The position numbers and the translations under genes were made by a program. 64,000 nt of DNA from Halodesulfovibrio aestuarii DSM 17919 = ATCC 29578 (GTDB lineage Bacteria > Desulfobacterota > Desulfovibrionia > Desulfovibrionales > Desulfovibrionaceae), in assembly GCF_000384815.1 (NCBI RefSeq), contig NZ_ARQF01000019.1:372001-436000 (forward strand). Reading direction: 5' to 3'. Position 1 is the first letter of the stretch; the number at the start of each line of letters is the position of its first letter. The notes beneath the pieces are model-generated. The model searched no databases. It was given only the letters and a program-made list of their open reading frames with translations, and had not been told where the DNA came from. Below, piece after piece: positions 35,148 to 44,713 of this stretch.

Positions 35148-36245
35148 TTAATGACAACCGCATGATTGGCCGTGTTTATGCCCGCCTCGACCAATAAGCT
35201 GCTTACCCACAAGAGCAAGCAGGATAATCACAGAGAGATATCCCACAGCACCGTGCTGGTGTGCTTCCACAGTGTTAACCCATGAAAAAACCGAAAGACC
35301 GAGCTTTGCATAGACCCAGTTTACAGCAAGTCCTAGTATTACGGATGTTACCGCAATCGAACTTACGTAAATAAACGCTACGCGTTTACCAAGAGTCTGT
35401 GCAACTACGGTGATAGTTGCAGCGTTAGTTGCCGGACCAGCAAGCAAGAATACAAGCGCCCCACCAGGAGAAAGACCTTTCAGCGCGAGCGCAGCAGCGA
35501 TTGGGGTTGATGCAGTTGCACATACGTACATTGGCACACCGATAAACACCATCAGGATCATACTGAATAGTCCATCACCCACATATTCTTGAAAGAAGGT
35601 AACTGGCAAAAAGGTAGAAACGACAGCGGCGATAAGCACACCGATAAGCAGCCATTTGCCTATGTCCGCAATAAGTTCACCAAAGGCAAACTGCATACCG
35701 GCCGAAAATTTTTCTTTAACAGTTTTCCCCGCAGGCTTGGATGAACAACAACCGGAAGTGCAGACCTCTTCTTTTTTCATTGTTGTCGGTGCAAAATTTA
35801 GCGGAGTAAAAGCCACTTTCCCCGGCTTTGGAGTTTCCGGGAACATATCAACCAACGTACCTGCTGTAAGCGCTGAAATAAATGCAGCTACCGGACGGAA
35901 AATAGTCATAATCGGGTCAAGCAACGCATACGTAATAGCAATAGAATCAACGCCCGTCTCCGGCGTCGAAATCATAAAGGATGTGGTTGCGCCTTTACTG
36001 GCACCTTGCTGGCGAAGTCCTGCCGCTGCGGGAATTACACCACAGGAACAAAGTGGGAGAGGTACGCCGAACATGGAAGCCTTAACAACTGCTCCCTTAG
36101 TATTTTTACCCAGATGGCGCGCCACAAAGTCATCCGGCAAAAATCCTTTAAGAAGTCCGGCTACAAAAAATCCGAAAAGAACATATGGGGCAGCTTCAAG
36201 CAGAATCTCCCACACCTCTAAAAAATATTGTATTACAATTTCCAC
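35148..36245 (-). CDS. SO_0444-type Cu/Zn efflux permease (DUF318 family)
   Basis: 365-residue membrane protein with about 8 hydrophobic segments in two homologous halves. The first half carries GVPLPLCSCGVIPAAAGLRQQGASKGATTSFMISTPETG and the second GVPMYVCATASTPIAAALALKG. A cysteine-rich cytosolic loop (CTSGCCSSKPAG) and a His/Cys-rich tail (GGHKHGQSCGCH) could bind metal. This matches the SO_0444 family, described as copper/zinc efflux transporters. The start is GTG with AGAGGT 5 bases upstream. It stands alone. Metal specificity is not tested here. Confidence 0.82.
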   Translation of the reverse strand: MEIVIQYFLEVWEILLEAAPYVLFGFFVAGLLKGFLPDDFVARHLGKNTKGAVVKASMFGVPLPLCSCGVIPAAAGLRQQGASKGATTSFMISTPETGVDSIAITYALLDPIMTIFRPVAAFISALTAGTLVDMFPETPKPGKVAFTPLNFAPTTMKKEEVCTSGCCSSKPAGKTVKEKFSAGMQFAFGELIADIGKWLLIGVLIAAVVSTFLPVTFFQEYVGDGLFSMILMVFIGVPMYVCATASTPIAAALALKGLSPGGALVFLLAGPATNAATITVVAQTLGKRVAFIYVSSIAVTSVILGLAVNWVYAKLGLSVFSWVNTVEAHQHGAVGYLSVIILLALVGKQLIGRGGHKHGQSCGCH

Positions 36246-36368
36246 AAGTTACCTCTGAAAATAAAGTTACACATGAACACGTATTCATATGTAATTAAAG
36301 CAGAAGCACTGGACGGTCAAGTGCATAAAAGCAATTAGGTGCCCTTGCTCTACGTAACGGCTACGCAT

Positions 36369-36402
36369 AAAAAAAGGACATCAAATTGATGTCCTTTTTA
36401 TA
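36369..36402 (-). terminator. Terminator of the lysozyme-like gene (leftward)
   Basis: AAAGGACATCAA faces TTGATGTCCTTT; on the minus strand the stem is followed by a run of eight T. A second imperfect repeat, CTCCGTCTGCTT at 36423 against AAGCAGACGCGGAG at 36484, lies between it and the gene's stop codon. Confidence 0.82.
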
Positions 36403-36515
36403 AGCTATAATCATCGCAACACCTCCGTCTGCTTCTTGACACACAGGACAGGGAGACAGCTAGATCACTTACCCGCTAGATAAAAGCAGACGCGGAGCAC
36501 GTCAACTTTTCAACA

Positions 36516-37649
36516 CTAGGCAAGCATTGATAATGCTACATTAAGCTCAGCGTCCAACCGGTTCTGCACTCCTGTACGAACTTCAGGTGTTGAGGTTGCA
36601 AATTCATTACTACGCTGTGCGTAAACATTTTTAATAAATGCTTCCTGCATATCTTCAGAGAAACCGCCCGTGGCGCCAAATGCTTTTGCAAAAATTTGTA
36701 CAGCCCCGCGAGGACCGTGCTGCAAGGAAGTAGAAAGCAGTACTTCTTCCATTGCGGTACTCATTTGGCTTATATTCATTTTATCTTGAACAACTCGAGC
36801 TACTGGAGTGTAGTAGCGGGACTGCATGAATGCATCCTGCATTTTCTCGAACCGTACAGGGTCAATATTCGCCACTTCCTGCCATGCTGTCGGCATTTCG
36901 CCCTGCTTGGAGCCTGTATTCACCTCACCTGCTGCCCTGAGGTGTAACGAAATATCTGAAGCGTGCGCATCAAGGTACGTCAAAAAATCGTCCATTGTAC
37001 CACGAGCGGATGAGAACTGGTATTTGCCATACGAAGTCCCTCCAGTCGCATCATAGCCAATGGCAGCAATATTTCCGGCAGCTCCGGATTCAAACATCGC
37101 AGCTAATGACCCACGAACGTCATTAGTTACTATAGGCTCAACATGGTTCGCTTCACTTTCATCAGTGCTATCACCCGCAGCACTGTCAGAAGCTTGAACA
37201 CGTGCATCCACATTACCGTTTTCAATTTTACGGCTCATCATCCCCTGCAAATTAGCAGTAATGCCGGAGGCAGAAGCTGTCTCAAGCTGATTTTTTTCAG
37301 CTGCTTCTGTCAGAGTTTTGAGTGCATTACTTAATACAGTAGGTTCAATGGATGAAACATTAATAAGTGTTGCAAGTGCAGAAACGTTTCTGAGGTTTAT
37401 TCCAGAACGTGCAGACTGTTCAGCTTCAGCTAATCCATAGTATGGATTTTGAGTCGGCAAAGCAGATAACTGGGAAGATTGAAACGATGCCATGGCATCT
37501 GCAATCTGCTGCGGCTCTCTAAGCAAGGCTTCAAAACGGCTCATCCCGTCTTTTTGTGCAGCATTATCAATTGAAATCGCACCATTGCGTCTTTTTGACT
37601 GCTGCAGGACTCCCTGCACCTGCGTCATAGAGATTTGGGTAACAGACAT
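36516..37649 (-). CDS. Putative lysozyme-like peptidoglycan hydrolase, possibly flagellum-related
   Basis: 377-residue protein without signal peptide or membrane segment. Residues 1-180 are low in conserved features and rich in Ala, Ser and Gln, like exported rod or hook proteins. From about residue 178 there is a domain with LAAMFESGAAG (possible catalytic E187), GGTSYGKYQFSS (203-214) and FLTYLDAHASD, a pattern I associate with phage or secretion-linked muramidase-type hydrolases. AGGAGG stands just before the ATG at 37649; the longer frame to 37697 lacks a site. A consensus sigma-54 promoter lies about 50 bases upstream, and sigma-54 drives flagellar genes in this lineage. The hydrolase call is an inference. 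Confidence 0.55.
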   Translation of the reverse strand: MSVTQISMTQVQGVLQQSKRRNGAISIDNAAQKDGMSRFEALLREPQQIADAMASFQSSQLSALPTQNPYYGLAEAEQSARSGINLRNVSALATLINVSSIEPTVLSNALKTLTEAAEKNQLETASASGITANLQGMMSRKIENGNVDARVQASDSAAGDSTDESEANHVEPIVTNDVRGSLAAMFESGAAGNIAAIGYDATGGTSYGKYQFSSARGTMDDFLTYLDAHASDISLHLRAAGEVNTGSKQGEMPTAWQEVANIDPVRFEKMQDAFMQSRYYTPVARVVQDKMNISQMSTAMEEVLLSTSLQHGPRGAVQIFAKAFGATGGFSEDMQEAFIKNVYAQRSNEFATSTPEVRTGVQNRLDAELNVALSMLA

Positions 37650-37699
37650 AATATTCCTCCTAAAGCTCCCCCGAGCTTGACAACGTACGATTTCCACTG

Positions 37700-37715
37700 A
37701 GCAATTAGAATGCCA
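37700..37715 (-). promoter_or_regulatory. Sigma-54 (-24/-12) promoter of the lysozyme-like gene
   Basis: On the minus strand the sequence reads TGGCATTCTAATTGCT, an exact fit to TGGCAY-N5-TTGCW with GG and GC at the correct 10-base spacing. Expected transcription start is near 37688, leaving a leader of about 40 bases to the ATG at 37649. Confidence 0.8.
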
Positions 37716-38097
37716 ACTCGTTATACTCGTTATAATCCGAGGGATCGCGACGGCACAAACAGTAAGTACTCACTATTGCATCCCGGAAAATGTCAGTTAT
37801 TTGAACGTACTTTACGGATGGCGCATGTCCAAATTTTGTAACAAGATACGAAAGATCTGTATCATTTCCATACTGCAATCATTTTGTAATATAGAAATAA
37901 AGTCAGCCAACCTTGCAATTTTGCATTGTTCTTCAAGAAGATATACTGTTGTAATCGTATTTTAGAAAATCGACACTTGACGCTGTCAGCATTTGCCGTA
38001 TCTTCCCTTGACGGAAAAACGCTTAGCATCTGGTACACCTATTGATATCTTTGTGTTGCCAGTTGCTCCTTAACCAACATCGGAAACAGGACATTCA
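37716..38097. other. Intergenic region between the lysozyme-like gene and topA
   Basis: With the sigma-54 promoter and leader it forms a 448-base gap between divergent genes. It should contain the activator sites for the leftward promoter and the topA promoter. No further element is clear. The topA ribosome binding site is weak (AAACAGGACATTCA). Confidence 0.5.
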
Positions 38098-40383
38098 ATG
38101 GGAAAAGACCTGATAATCGTAGAATCACCCGCAAAGGTGAAAACAATTAAAAAGTTCCTTGGCCGTAACTACATGGTTCACGCCAGTGTAGGTCACGTGC
38201 GAGATTTGCCTAAAAAAGATCTCGGCGTAGATGAAGAAAAAAACTACAAGCCGAAGTATCAGATCATTCAGGGTAAACAGAAAGTTGTTTCCACGCTGAA
38301 AGAAGCGGCAGCAAAAGCTGATCACGTATATCTTGCTCCCGACCCCGATCGCGAAGGAGAGGCTATTGCGTGGCATATTGCTGAGATTATTAAAAAAGAA
38401 AATCCTAATGCTAAGCGTATCCAGTTCAACGAAATTACCGCCCGTGCTGTCCGTGAAGCGCTTGAGCACCCGAAGGATTTGAACGAAAACCTCTTCGATG
38501 CCCAGCAGGCCCGTCGAATTCTTGACCGCCTTGTGGGCTATAAGCTCTCCCCTTTACTCTGGAATAAAGTAAAACGTGGTATTTCTGCAGGTCGAGTACA
38601 GTCCGTTGCGCTGCGCCTCATTGTTGAACGTGAAGCGGAACGCTATGCATTTGATCCGGAAGAGTACTGGGTTTTTAAAGCTGAAATGGAAGGTGAAACC
38701 CCGCCGCCATTTAAAGCTACACTTCATCAGATAGCAGGTAAAAAAGCTGTTGTTCCTAACGAGGAAGCTGCAATAGCGCTTCAGGAAGCAGTGCTCGCAT
38801 CCAAAATAAGCGTAGAAAAAGTTGAAGAAAAAAAGCGCAGCCGTCAGCCGCTGCCACCGTTCATCACGTCCACACTCCAGCAGGCAGCAAGCCAGCGCCA
38901 CGGATATTCTGCGAAACGTACCATGTCCATTGCCCAGCGCCTATATGAAGGTGTTGAGCTTGGCGACAAAGGTACCACCGCGCTTATCACGTACATGCGT
39001 ACTGACTCCGTGCGTATTGCTGACGATGCGCGTGATGCAGCGAAAGAACTTATTCTTTCCATGTACGGCGAAGAATACGTTCCACCAAAACCACGATTTT
39101 TTAAAACCAAATCTAACGCTCAGGATGCTCACGAAGCCATCAGGCCTGTTGACGCATCTATCACTCCGGATTCCATCCGTACGTTGCTTCCACGCGAACA
39201 GCACGCGTTGTACACACTCATCTGGTCCCGCTTCATGGCTTCCCAGATGGCAGCAGCTCAATTCCATGACACCACTGTCACTATTGCCGCTACACCAAAT
39301 GCAACGACCATTAAGAATGCAGACGAATTAGCCAGCACATGGCGCGTAAAGGGCGAGCGTATGCTCTTCCCCGGCTTCCTTGCTGTTTCTCCGCAGAAGA
39401 CAAAAGAAGACTCCGTTGAACTCCCTAAGCTTGAAGCAGGACAGGACATCCGTCTTCTTACGCTTGATAAAGAACAGAAATTTACACAGCCACCAGCACG
39501 ATTCTCAGAAGCTTCTCTAGTACGTGAAATGGAAGAACTCGGTATCGGGCGTCCATCCACCTATGCAGCCATTATTTCAACCTTGATTGATCGTGGCTAT
39601 GCCCTGTTGGAAGAAAAGAATTTTGTGCCGACCGACCTTGGCCGCATCGTTTGCCAGCAGCTTGTAAAACACTTCTCCACCCTTATGGACGTGCGTTTTA
39701 CGGCGCAGATGGAAACACTGCTCGATAACGTAGCAGAAGGTAAGCTGAACTGGACACAACTCATGACTGACTTCATGAACGACTTCAACCCGACGCTTGA
39801 AAAAGCTACTGAAGAAATGGAGTCAGTAAAACAGGGACTTGAAACTGACCTTACCTGTTCAGAATGCGGCAAGCCGATGATGATCAAGTTTGGTAAGGCT
39901 GGAACCTTCCTTGCTTGTTCCGGCTATCCGGACTGTAAAAACACCTCCAACTTTACCCGAGATGAAAACGGTAAGGTTGTGCTTGTGGAACGCCCAAAAG
40001 AAGAATTACAGAAAATGGGTGTATGTCCGGATTGCGGTAAAGACCTTGTTCTTAAACGTACCCGTACCGGCGGCCGTTTTATCGCATGTACCGGTTATCC
40101 TGAATGCAAGCACGCAAAGCCGTTCTCTACGGGCGTAAAATGCCCGCGTTGTAACGAAGGCGAAATTGTTGAAAAGTCTTCCCGTTCCGGGAAAATATTC
40201 TATTCCTGCAGCAGATATCCCCAGTGTGACTATGCCCTGTGGAACTACCCTGTGGAAGAAGAATGTCCGCAATGCGATTCAAAACTGCTCACTATTAAAA
40301 CAACCAAGGCACGCGGCAAGCATATTGCCTGTCCGGAAAAGACTTGCCGTTACACCCGTAGCCTCGAAGAAGATTCCGAATAA
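38098..40383 (+). CDS. topA: DNA topoisomerase I
   Basis: 761-residue type IA topoisomerase that relaxes negative supercoils. The Toprim domain has IVESPAKVKTIKKFLG and APDPDREGEAIAWH. The active-site tyrosine is Y299 in TALITYMRTDSVRIADDA. The QQARRILDRLVGYKLSPLLW and RVQSVALRLIVERE segments are normal. The C-terminus carries four four-cysteine zinc ribbons, starting CSECGKPM, CPDCGKDL, CPRCNEGE and CPQCDSKL, whereas E. coli has three such motifs. It is transcribed alone and ends in a strong terminator. Confidence 0.96.
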   Translation: MGKDLIIVESPAKVKTIKKFLGRNYMVHASVGHVRDLPKKDLGVDEEKNYKPKYQIIQGKQKVVSTLKEAAAKADHVYLAPDPDREGEAIAWHIAEIIKKENPNAKRIQFNEITARAVREALEHPKDLNENLFDAQQARRILDRLVGYKLSPLLWNKVKRGISAGRVQSVALRLIVEREAERYAFDPEEYWVFKAEMEGETPPPFKATLHQIAGKKAVVPNEEAAIALQEAVLASKISVEKVEEKKRSRQPLPPFITSTLQQAASQRHGYSAKRTMSIAQRLYEGVELGDKGTTALITYMRTDSVRIADDARDAAKELILSMYGEEYVPPKPRFFKTKSNAQDAHEAIRPVDASITPDSIRTLLPREQHALYTLIWSRFMASQMAAAQFHDTTVTIAATPNATTIKNADELASTWRVKGERMLFPGFLAVSPQKTKEDSVELPKLEAGQDIRLLTLDKEQKFTQPPARFSEASLVREMEELGIGRPSTYAAIISTLIDRGYALLEEKNFVPTDLGRIVCQQLVKHFSTLMDVRFTAQMETLLDNVAEGKLNWTQLMTDFMNDFNPTLEKATEEMESVKQGLETDLTCSECGKPMMIKFGKAGTFLACSGYPDCKNTSNFTRDENGKVVLVERPKEELQKMGVCPDCGKDLVLKRTRTGGRFIACTGYPECKHAKPFSTGVKCPRCNEGEIVEKSSRSGKIFYSCSRYPQCDYALWNYPVEEECPQCDSKLLTIKTTKARGKHIACPEKTCRYTRSLEEDSE

Positions 40384-40395
40384 ATTACTAAAAAC

Positions 40396-40436
40396 AAAAA
40401 GCCCGAATCACAATGTGATTCGGGCTTTTTGTTTTT
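40396..40436 (+). terminator. Terminator after topA
   Basis: AAAAAGCCCGAATCACA at 40396-40412 faces TGTGATTCGGGCTTTTT with a single-base loop, followed by GTTTTTC. This is a very stable stem. Confidence 0.95.
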
Positions 40437-40481
40437 CTTTAGAGGCAACTGTTACTATTGCCTTTACAGAAAACGATATTA

Positions 40482-40561
40482 CCTTACGGTTTGCTGTGCC
40501 GAAACCTAAATTAGGTCTTTCGGGGGGAAGGGGGGGGGGAAAGACACAACAAACCGTAAGG
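40482..40561. repeat. Nested inverted repeat enclosing a G6-AA-G10 tract
   Basis: The outer arms are 40482-40498 (CCTTACGGTTTGCTGTG) and 40545-40561 (CACAACAAACCGTAAGG), 16 of 17 positions paired. Inside is a second hairpin, CCGAAA-C-CTAA around a short centre with TTAGG and TTTCGG, at 40499-40523. Between the inner hairpin and the right arm lies GGGGGGAAGGGGGGGGGG at 40522-40539. The element sits between the terminators of two converging genes. It resembles a REP-type palindrome or a folded non-coding element. Confidence 0.7.
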
Positions 40562-40611
40562 GTAAAACAACGCTGTCAAACGTGAAGCAACCAGTTGGAC
40601 ATGCGTATGTC

Positions 40612-40953
40612 TTATACTCGCTTTGTACGCTCGAACTGCACGGCAGTGCCGTAGCAGGAGAAATATTTACTGCCATCCGGATGAAACGCAATGTTTTCCT
40701 GATACCCGATAATGGCCTGTGCGCCTTTATTAACGGCACGGGCTGTCATGCCAAAAAATGCATCGTCAGAATCATATCCGCGGCACGCAACTAACCCGAG
40801 AACTTTTCCAATAGCACGTCCTTCCAGCACCTCAGTCGTTACTACAGGGAAACGGCCAGCAAGAAATAATTCCTTTACACGTTCCATATTCTCGGTACGA
40901 GCCTGTTCAGCCTGTGTTGGCTTTTTATCATTTCCACCAAGCAAAAATAACAT
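40612..40953 (-). CDS. YbjQ/UPF0145-like small protein
   Basis: 113-residue cytosolic protein. Its middle and end resemble the YbjQ (UPF0145) fold: VVTTEVLEGRAIGKVLGLVACRGY, then a helix with AVNKGAQAIIGYQENIAF and a final strand CYGTAVQFE, close to the ASGTAV ending of that family. The N-terminal MLFLLGGNDKKPTQAEQARTENMERVKE is charged and probably helical. AGGAGG stands just before the ATG. It converges on topA and no partner gene is adjacent. Function unknown; YbjQ proteins form pentamers and have been proposed to bind metal. Confidence 0.65.
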   Translation of the reverse strand: MLFLLGGNDKKPTQAEQARTENMERVKELFLAGRFPVVTTEVLEGRAIGKVLGLVACRGYDSDDAFFGMTARAVNKGAQAIIGYQENIAFHPDGSKYFSCYGTAVQFERTKRV

Positions 40954-41247
40954 TGCAGTCCTCCTGAATTGGCACTCTATCTATTCGGAACGCCACGTAA
41001 TTGTCTTTGTGAAGTCATATAGCAAGGAGCTTGCCACTTTTGCAAGCAACTGATTTAACATATTATTTTTTAAAATTGTCAAAAATTCGCCACGTTGTAA
41101 GAGATGACAATTGAGCGAATAAACGGTACATGATGCATGAGGTAAGCGTTCAAAATACGCTAATACAGCCTCAAATTTATAATGCTGAAGAACATGCTGA
41201 CAAAGCAGTACCTGCAAGTGTGTCAGCTAAGTAAGGGATTCATTTTT

Positions 41248-44200
41248 ATGAGGGCACGGTTTTTACACTTCATATTTTTAGCGCTTCTGACTGTAATACT
41301 GACGGTTTCAAGCGTTTTCGCCAATCCTGCGTCTTCAACCAAACAACGTAAGAACATCCTGTATCTTAATTCCTACCATAATGGATACGCATGGTCAGAC
41401 AATCTACTCGAAGGCTTTAAAGAGCGGATTCAAGACAGCCCGTATTCTATTATGTTGCAGGTAGAATATCTCGACTCAAAAAAGTTTCCCTACAATGACG
41501 CAGTGAAGCACATCATAGATTTGTTCAGACGCAAATTTGCTCACACAACATTTGACCTTATTACAGTTTCAGACAACGACGCATTTAACTTTATTATTGA
41601 ATACGGGGAGGAGCTCTTTCCCGGAGTTCCTGTTGTTTTTGTCGGCGTCAACGATTTCAAACCGTCTTTGATTAAAGGCAAAGAAATTACTGGCGTCATG
41701 GAAACATTTGACGTTGCTTCAAATATCCGTCTCGCACTCGAAATGCATCCTAACCTCAAACAAATGATCATTATCGGCGACGAGTCTGTTACCGGTAAAG
41801 CCATCCGTAAACAGGTTATCGAGGGCCTGCCTACTATTGATAAGGGATTGAAACTACAATTCTGGACAGATCTGCCCCATAGAGAAATTATCCGACGCGT
41901 TAAACAGGTATCACCTGATACTTTTTTCTATTTTATTCCAATGTATCGGGAAATTGACGGGCAATTTTATTCCGCGCAGGAGTTGTTGCAAAAAGTACAT
42001 GACAACACCACAGCCCCTCTCTACTCCAACTGGAGATTCCTGCTTGGCTCCGGCATCCTCGGCGGAAAACTCATTTCCGGCATTACAGACGGAAAAATGG
42101 CAGCCGAACTTGGTTTGCAAATTCTTGACGGTACTCCTGCCAGCGATATCGCCGTCATCTCAGAAAGCGCTTCCCCATGGGCATTTGACTACAATGAACT
42201 TAAGCGCCTTCACTTGAGCGAACGTGAACTCCCGGCACCGGCTGACATGATCAACGCTCCAAGCAGGTTCTACGAATTAAACAAGCAGGTCTTCTGGACA
42301 ATTATCGTCAGTCTTATCCTGCTTACCATCACTCTCGTACTGCTGGTGATGAATATTCTTGAAAAAAAATCCGTAGAACAAAAGATCAAAGACCAATTAT
42401 CCTTTTTGCGTCTGCTCATGGATACTATCCCTATTCCTATCTACTCAAAAGACAAGTACGGGCGGTACCAGCAATGCAACCTTGCCTTTGAAAAATTTTT
42501 CGGCATCCAGCGTGATGATATTTTAAACTGTAACGAATGGGAATTACAGGAATTCGGTCTGTCTCAGCTACAACATCCTATCGATCACCAATTACTGCAT
42601 GAACAAGGCGAATCGATTTACGAACAGACTATTTCGTCCCGCGAAGGCAGCGTACATAACATTCTGCTGCACAAAGCAACTAATGTGAACGCCCGTGGTG
42701 AAATCGCTGGCATGGTTGGTGTTATTTTTGATTTCACCGACCGCAAAAAAGCTGAAGACAGTTTGCGCTTTGCAGAAGAAAAATATCGTTCCATATTTGA
42801 AAATTCCCCGCTTGGCATTTTCCGTGTACGTCCTACCGGCGCGTTTGTTGACGTGAACCCTGCTTTTGCCAGAATGGTCGGCTACACCACTCCGCAAGAA
42901 TTCATGGCACATGAAAATACAGCATTGGACGATCTGTTGCAGGGCGTAGATTTCCACAAAGCACGGGCCAACGAAATTTTAACATTTGAACGTTCACTAT
43001 TACGTCCTGATAATACTACTATTGCCGCAAACATATCTATACGAGTTGTCCGTGACCGCTTAAATAATATTGAACTCCTTGAGGGCTTCTCAGAAAACAT
43101 TACCACTCGCAAACGTGCAGAAAAAGCTCTGCGCAATTCAGAGCGTATGCTACAATCTGTTATGGACAATATCCCGCAGCTTGTTTCATGGAAAGGTAAC
43201 GATTTTAGATACATGGGAAGCAACCGATCTTTTGACAGATTTTTTGATGTCAAGCATGCCCGTGAACTTATCGGCAAAACCGATTTTGAGTTCTTGTCCA
43301 ACAGTCAAGATGCCGCGACCATGCAACAAGCTGAGAACATGGTGCTCGCCCACAATATTCCTCAGTTGAAGTCAAAAGAACGTATTACAGACAAAGACGG
43401 CAACCTTGTATGGCTGGAAATCAACCGCCTACCACTTCATGGAGACAAAGACGAAGTTGTAGGTCTGTTATCCACTGCGGAAGATATTACGCAGCGCATC
43501 AACCTTGAGCGCCAGTTACTGCAATCACAAAAAATGGAAGCTATCGGCACGCTGGCCGGCGGCATCGCGCATGACTTCAACAACATCCTTACATCCATCA
43601 TCAACTCTGTTGAGCTGGCGCTTATTGATATCGATGAAGAAACACTTACTTGTAATGACCTTGCACGGGCACTGCGGGCCGCACAGCATGGCAGCAGTCT
43701 GGTTAAAAAAATTCTTACCTTCAGCAAACCATCTGTCGCAGGCTTCCGCACTACTGACCTTTTAGAAGTCATGAATGAGTCCGTTGGCCTTGTGTCCGCC
43801 TCTCTGCCGCGCAACATTAATATTGAAACAACATATAATGTTGACCACGCCCACACATTCGGTGACCCGACACAAATGAATCAGGTAATTATGAATATGT
43901 GCACAAACTCATTTCAGGCATTACGCGAACATGGTGGAACATTACGTCTGGAAGTTGACGAAGAATTTTTACCTGAAGAAAAAGCAAGCCAGTTCAATAT
44001 TCCCGAAGGCGAATACTTCAAACTGATCATAGAAGATAATGGTCCCGGCATCACTTCAGAAATTCAGGATAAAATTTTTGACCCATTCTTCACCACAAAA
44101 GGAAAAACTGAAGGAACAGGATTAGGACTTTCTGTTGTGCTCGGAATCATTAAAGGACATGGTGGGGGAGTCGAAGTGAGCAGTATTCCTTTTGTCCGGA

Positions 44201-44652
44201 CAGCCTTCACTATTTACCTGCCGCACATCGACCGACCTGTTCTTGAAGCAGAGACGCAACTCACAGAGAAGATTCTTCAAGGGGAAGGGCGTATTCTTTT
44301 TGTAGAAGACGATTCAGACCAACTCGAAACAATCCCCAGAGTTCTCAGAAACCTAGGCTATGAGGTTGACCCGATAGGCGATGCTGCGGTAGCTGCTACT
44401 ATGATTAGCGAACGTCCAGAATCATGGGATCTCGTTATTACAGATTTTGACATGCCGGAACTGAATGGGCTTGAACTGGCAAAACACATCAGCAAAGCAG
44501 CACCGGAACTCCCTGTAATTATGGTTTCCGGCCGAAACATTGCAGCCAAGGGTGCAAGAGAAATTCCATCTGTGAAAACTCTTGTCAGCAAACCCTACAA
44601 CAGTTCGATAATTGCAAAAGCTATTACGTCGGTACTTCGCCCGTTGCAATAA
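41248..44652 (+). CDS. Hybrid sensor histidine kinase of the lactate locus
   Basis: 1134-residue membrane sensor. A signal peptide/anchor (FLHFIFLALLTVILTVSSVFA) is followed by a periplasmic ABC-type substrate-binding domain (about residues 35-310, KNILYLNSYHNGYAWSDNLLEG). A second membrane segment (FWTIIVSLILLTITLVLLVMNIL) precedes three PAS domains. The HisKA box is GTLAGGIAHDFNNILTS with H775, then an ATPase domain (NGPGITSEIQD, GTGLGLSVVLG). A receiver domain at the end carries phospho-acceptor D1066 in VITDFDMPELNG. The ATG at 41248 follows AAGGGA; an upstream in-frame ATG lacks support. The response regulator follows 61 bases later, so the two likely form one system. The signal may be lactate or a related acid (inference). 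Confidence 0.9.
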   Translation: MRARFLHFIFLALLTVILTVSSVFANPASSTKQRKNILYLNSYHNGYAWSDNLLEGFKERIQDSPYSIMLQVEYLDSKKFPYNDAVKHIIDLFRRKFAHTTFDLITVSDNDAFNFIIEYGEELFPGVPVVFVGVNDFKPSLIKGKEITGVMETFDVASNIRLALEMHPNLKQMIIIGDESVTGKAIRKQVIEGLPTIDKGLKLQFWTDLPHREIIRRVKQVSPDTFFYFIPMYREIDGQFYSAQELLQKVHDNTTAPLYSNWRFLLGSGILGGKLISGITDGKMAAELGLQILDGTPASDIAVISESASPWAFDYNELKRLHLSERELPAPADMINAPSRFYELNKQVFWTIIVSLILLTITLVLLVMNILEKKSVEQKIKDQLSFLRLLMDTIPIPIYSKDKYGRYQQCNLAFEKFFGIQRDDILNCNEWELQEFGLSQLQHPIDHQLLHEQGESIYEQTISSREGSVHNILLHKATNVNARGEIAGMVGVIFDFTDRKKAEDSLRFAEEKYRSIFENSPLGIFRVRPTGAFVDVNPAFARMVGYTTPQEFMAHENTALDDLLQGVDFHKARANEILTFERSLLRPDNTTIAANISIRVVRDRLNNIELLEGFSENITTRKRAEKALRNSERMLQSVMDNIPQLVSWKGNDFRYMGSNRSFDRFFDVKHARELIGKTDFEFLSNSQDAATMQQAENMVLAHNIPQLKSKERITDKDGNLVWLEINRLPLHGDKDEVVGLLSTAEDITQRINLERQLLQSQKMEAIGTLAGGIAHDFNNILTSIINSVELALIDIDEETLTCNDLARALRAAQHGSSLVKKILTFSKPSVAGFRTTDLLEVMNESVGLVSASLPRNINIETTYNVDHAHTFGDPTQMNQVIMNMCTNSFQALREHGGTLRLEVDEEFLPEEKASQFNIPEGEYFKLIIEDNGPGITSEIQDKIFDPFFTTKGKTEGTGLGLSVVLGIIKGHGGGVEVSSIPFVRTAFTIYLPHIDRPVLEAETQLTEKILQGEGRILFVEDDSDQLETIPRVLRNLGYEVDPIGDAAVAATMISERPESWDLVITDFDMPELNGLELAKHISKAAPELPVIMVSGRNIAAKGAREIPSVKTLVSKPYNSSIIAKAITSVLRPLQ

Positions 44653-44713
44653 GTCTCTCATTTAGCCGCCCTACGAAAGGGCATTGACCACCTCAACGTT
44701 TCGGAAATTGAGC

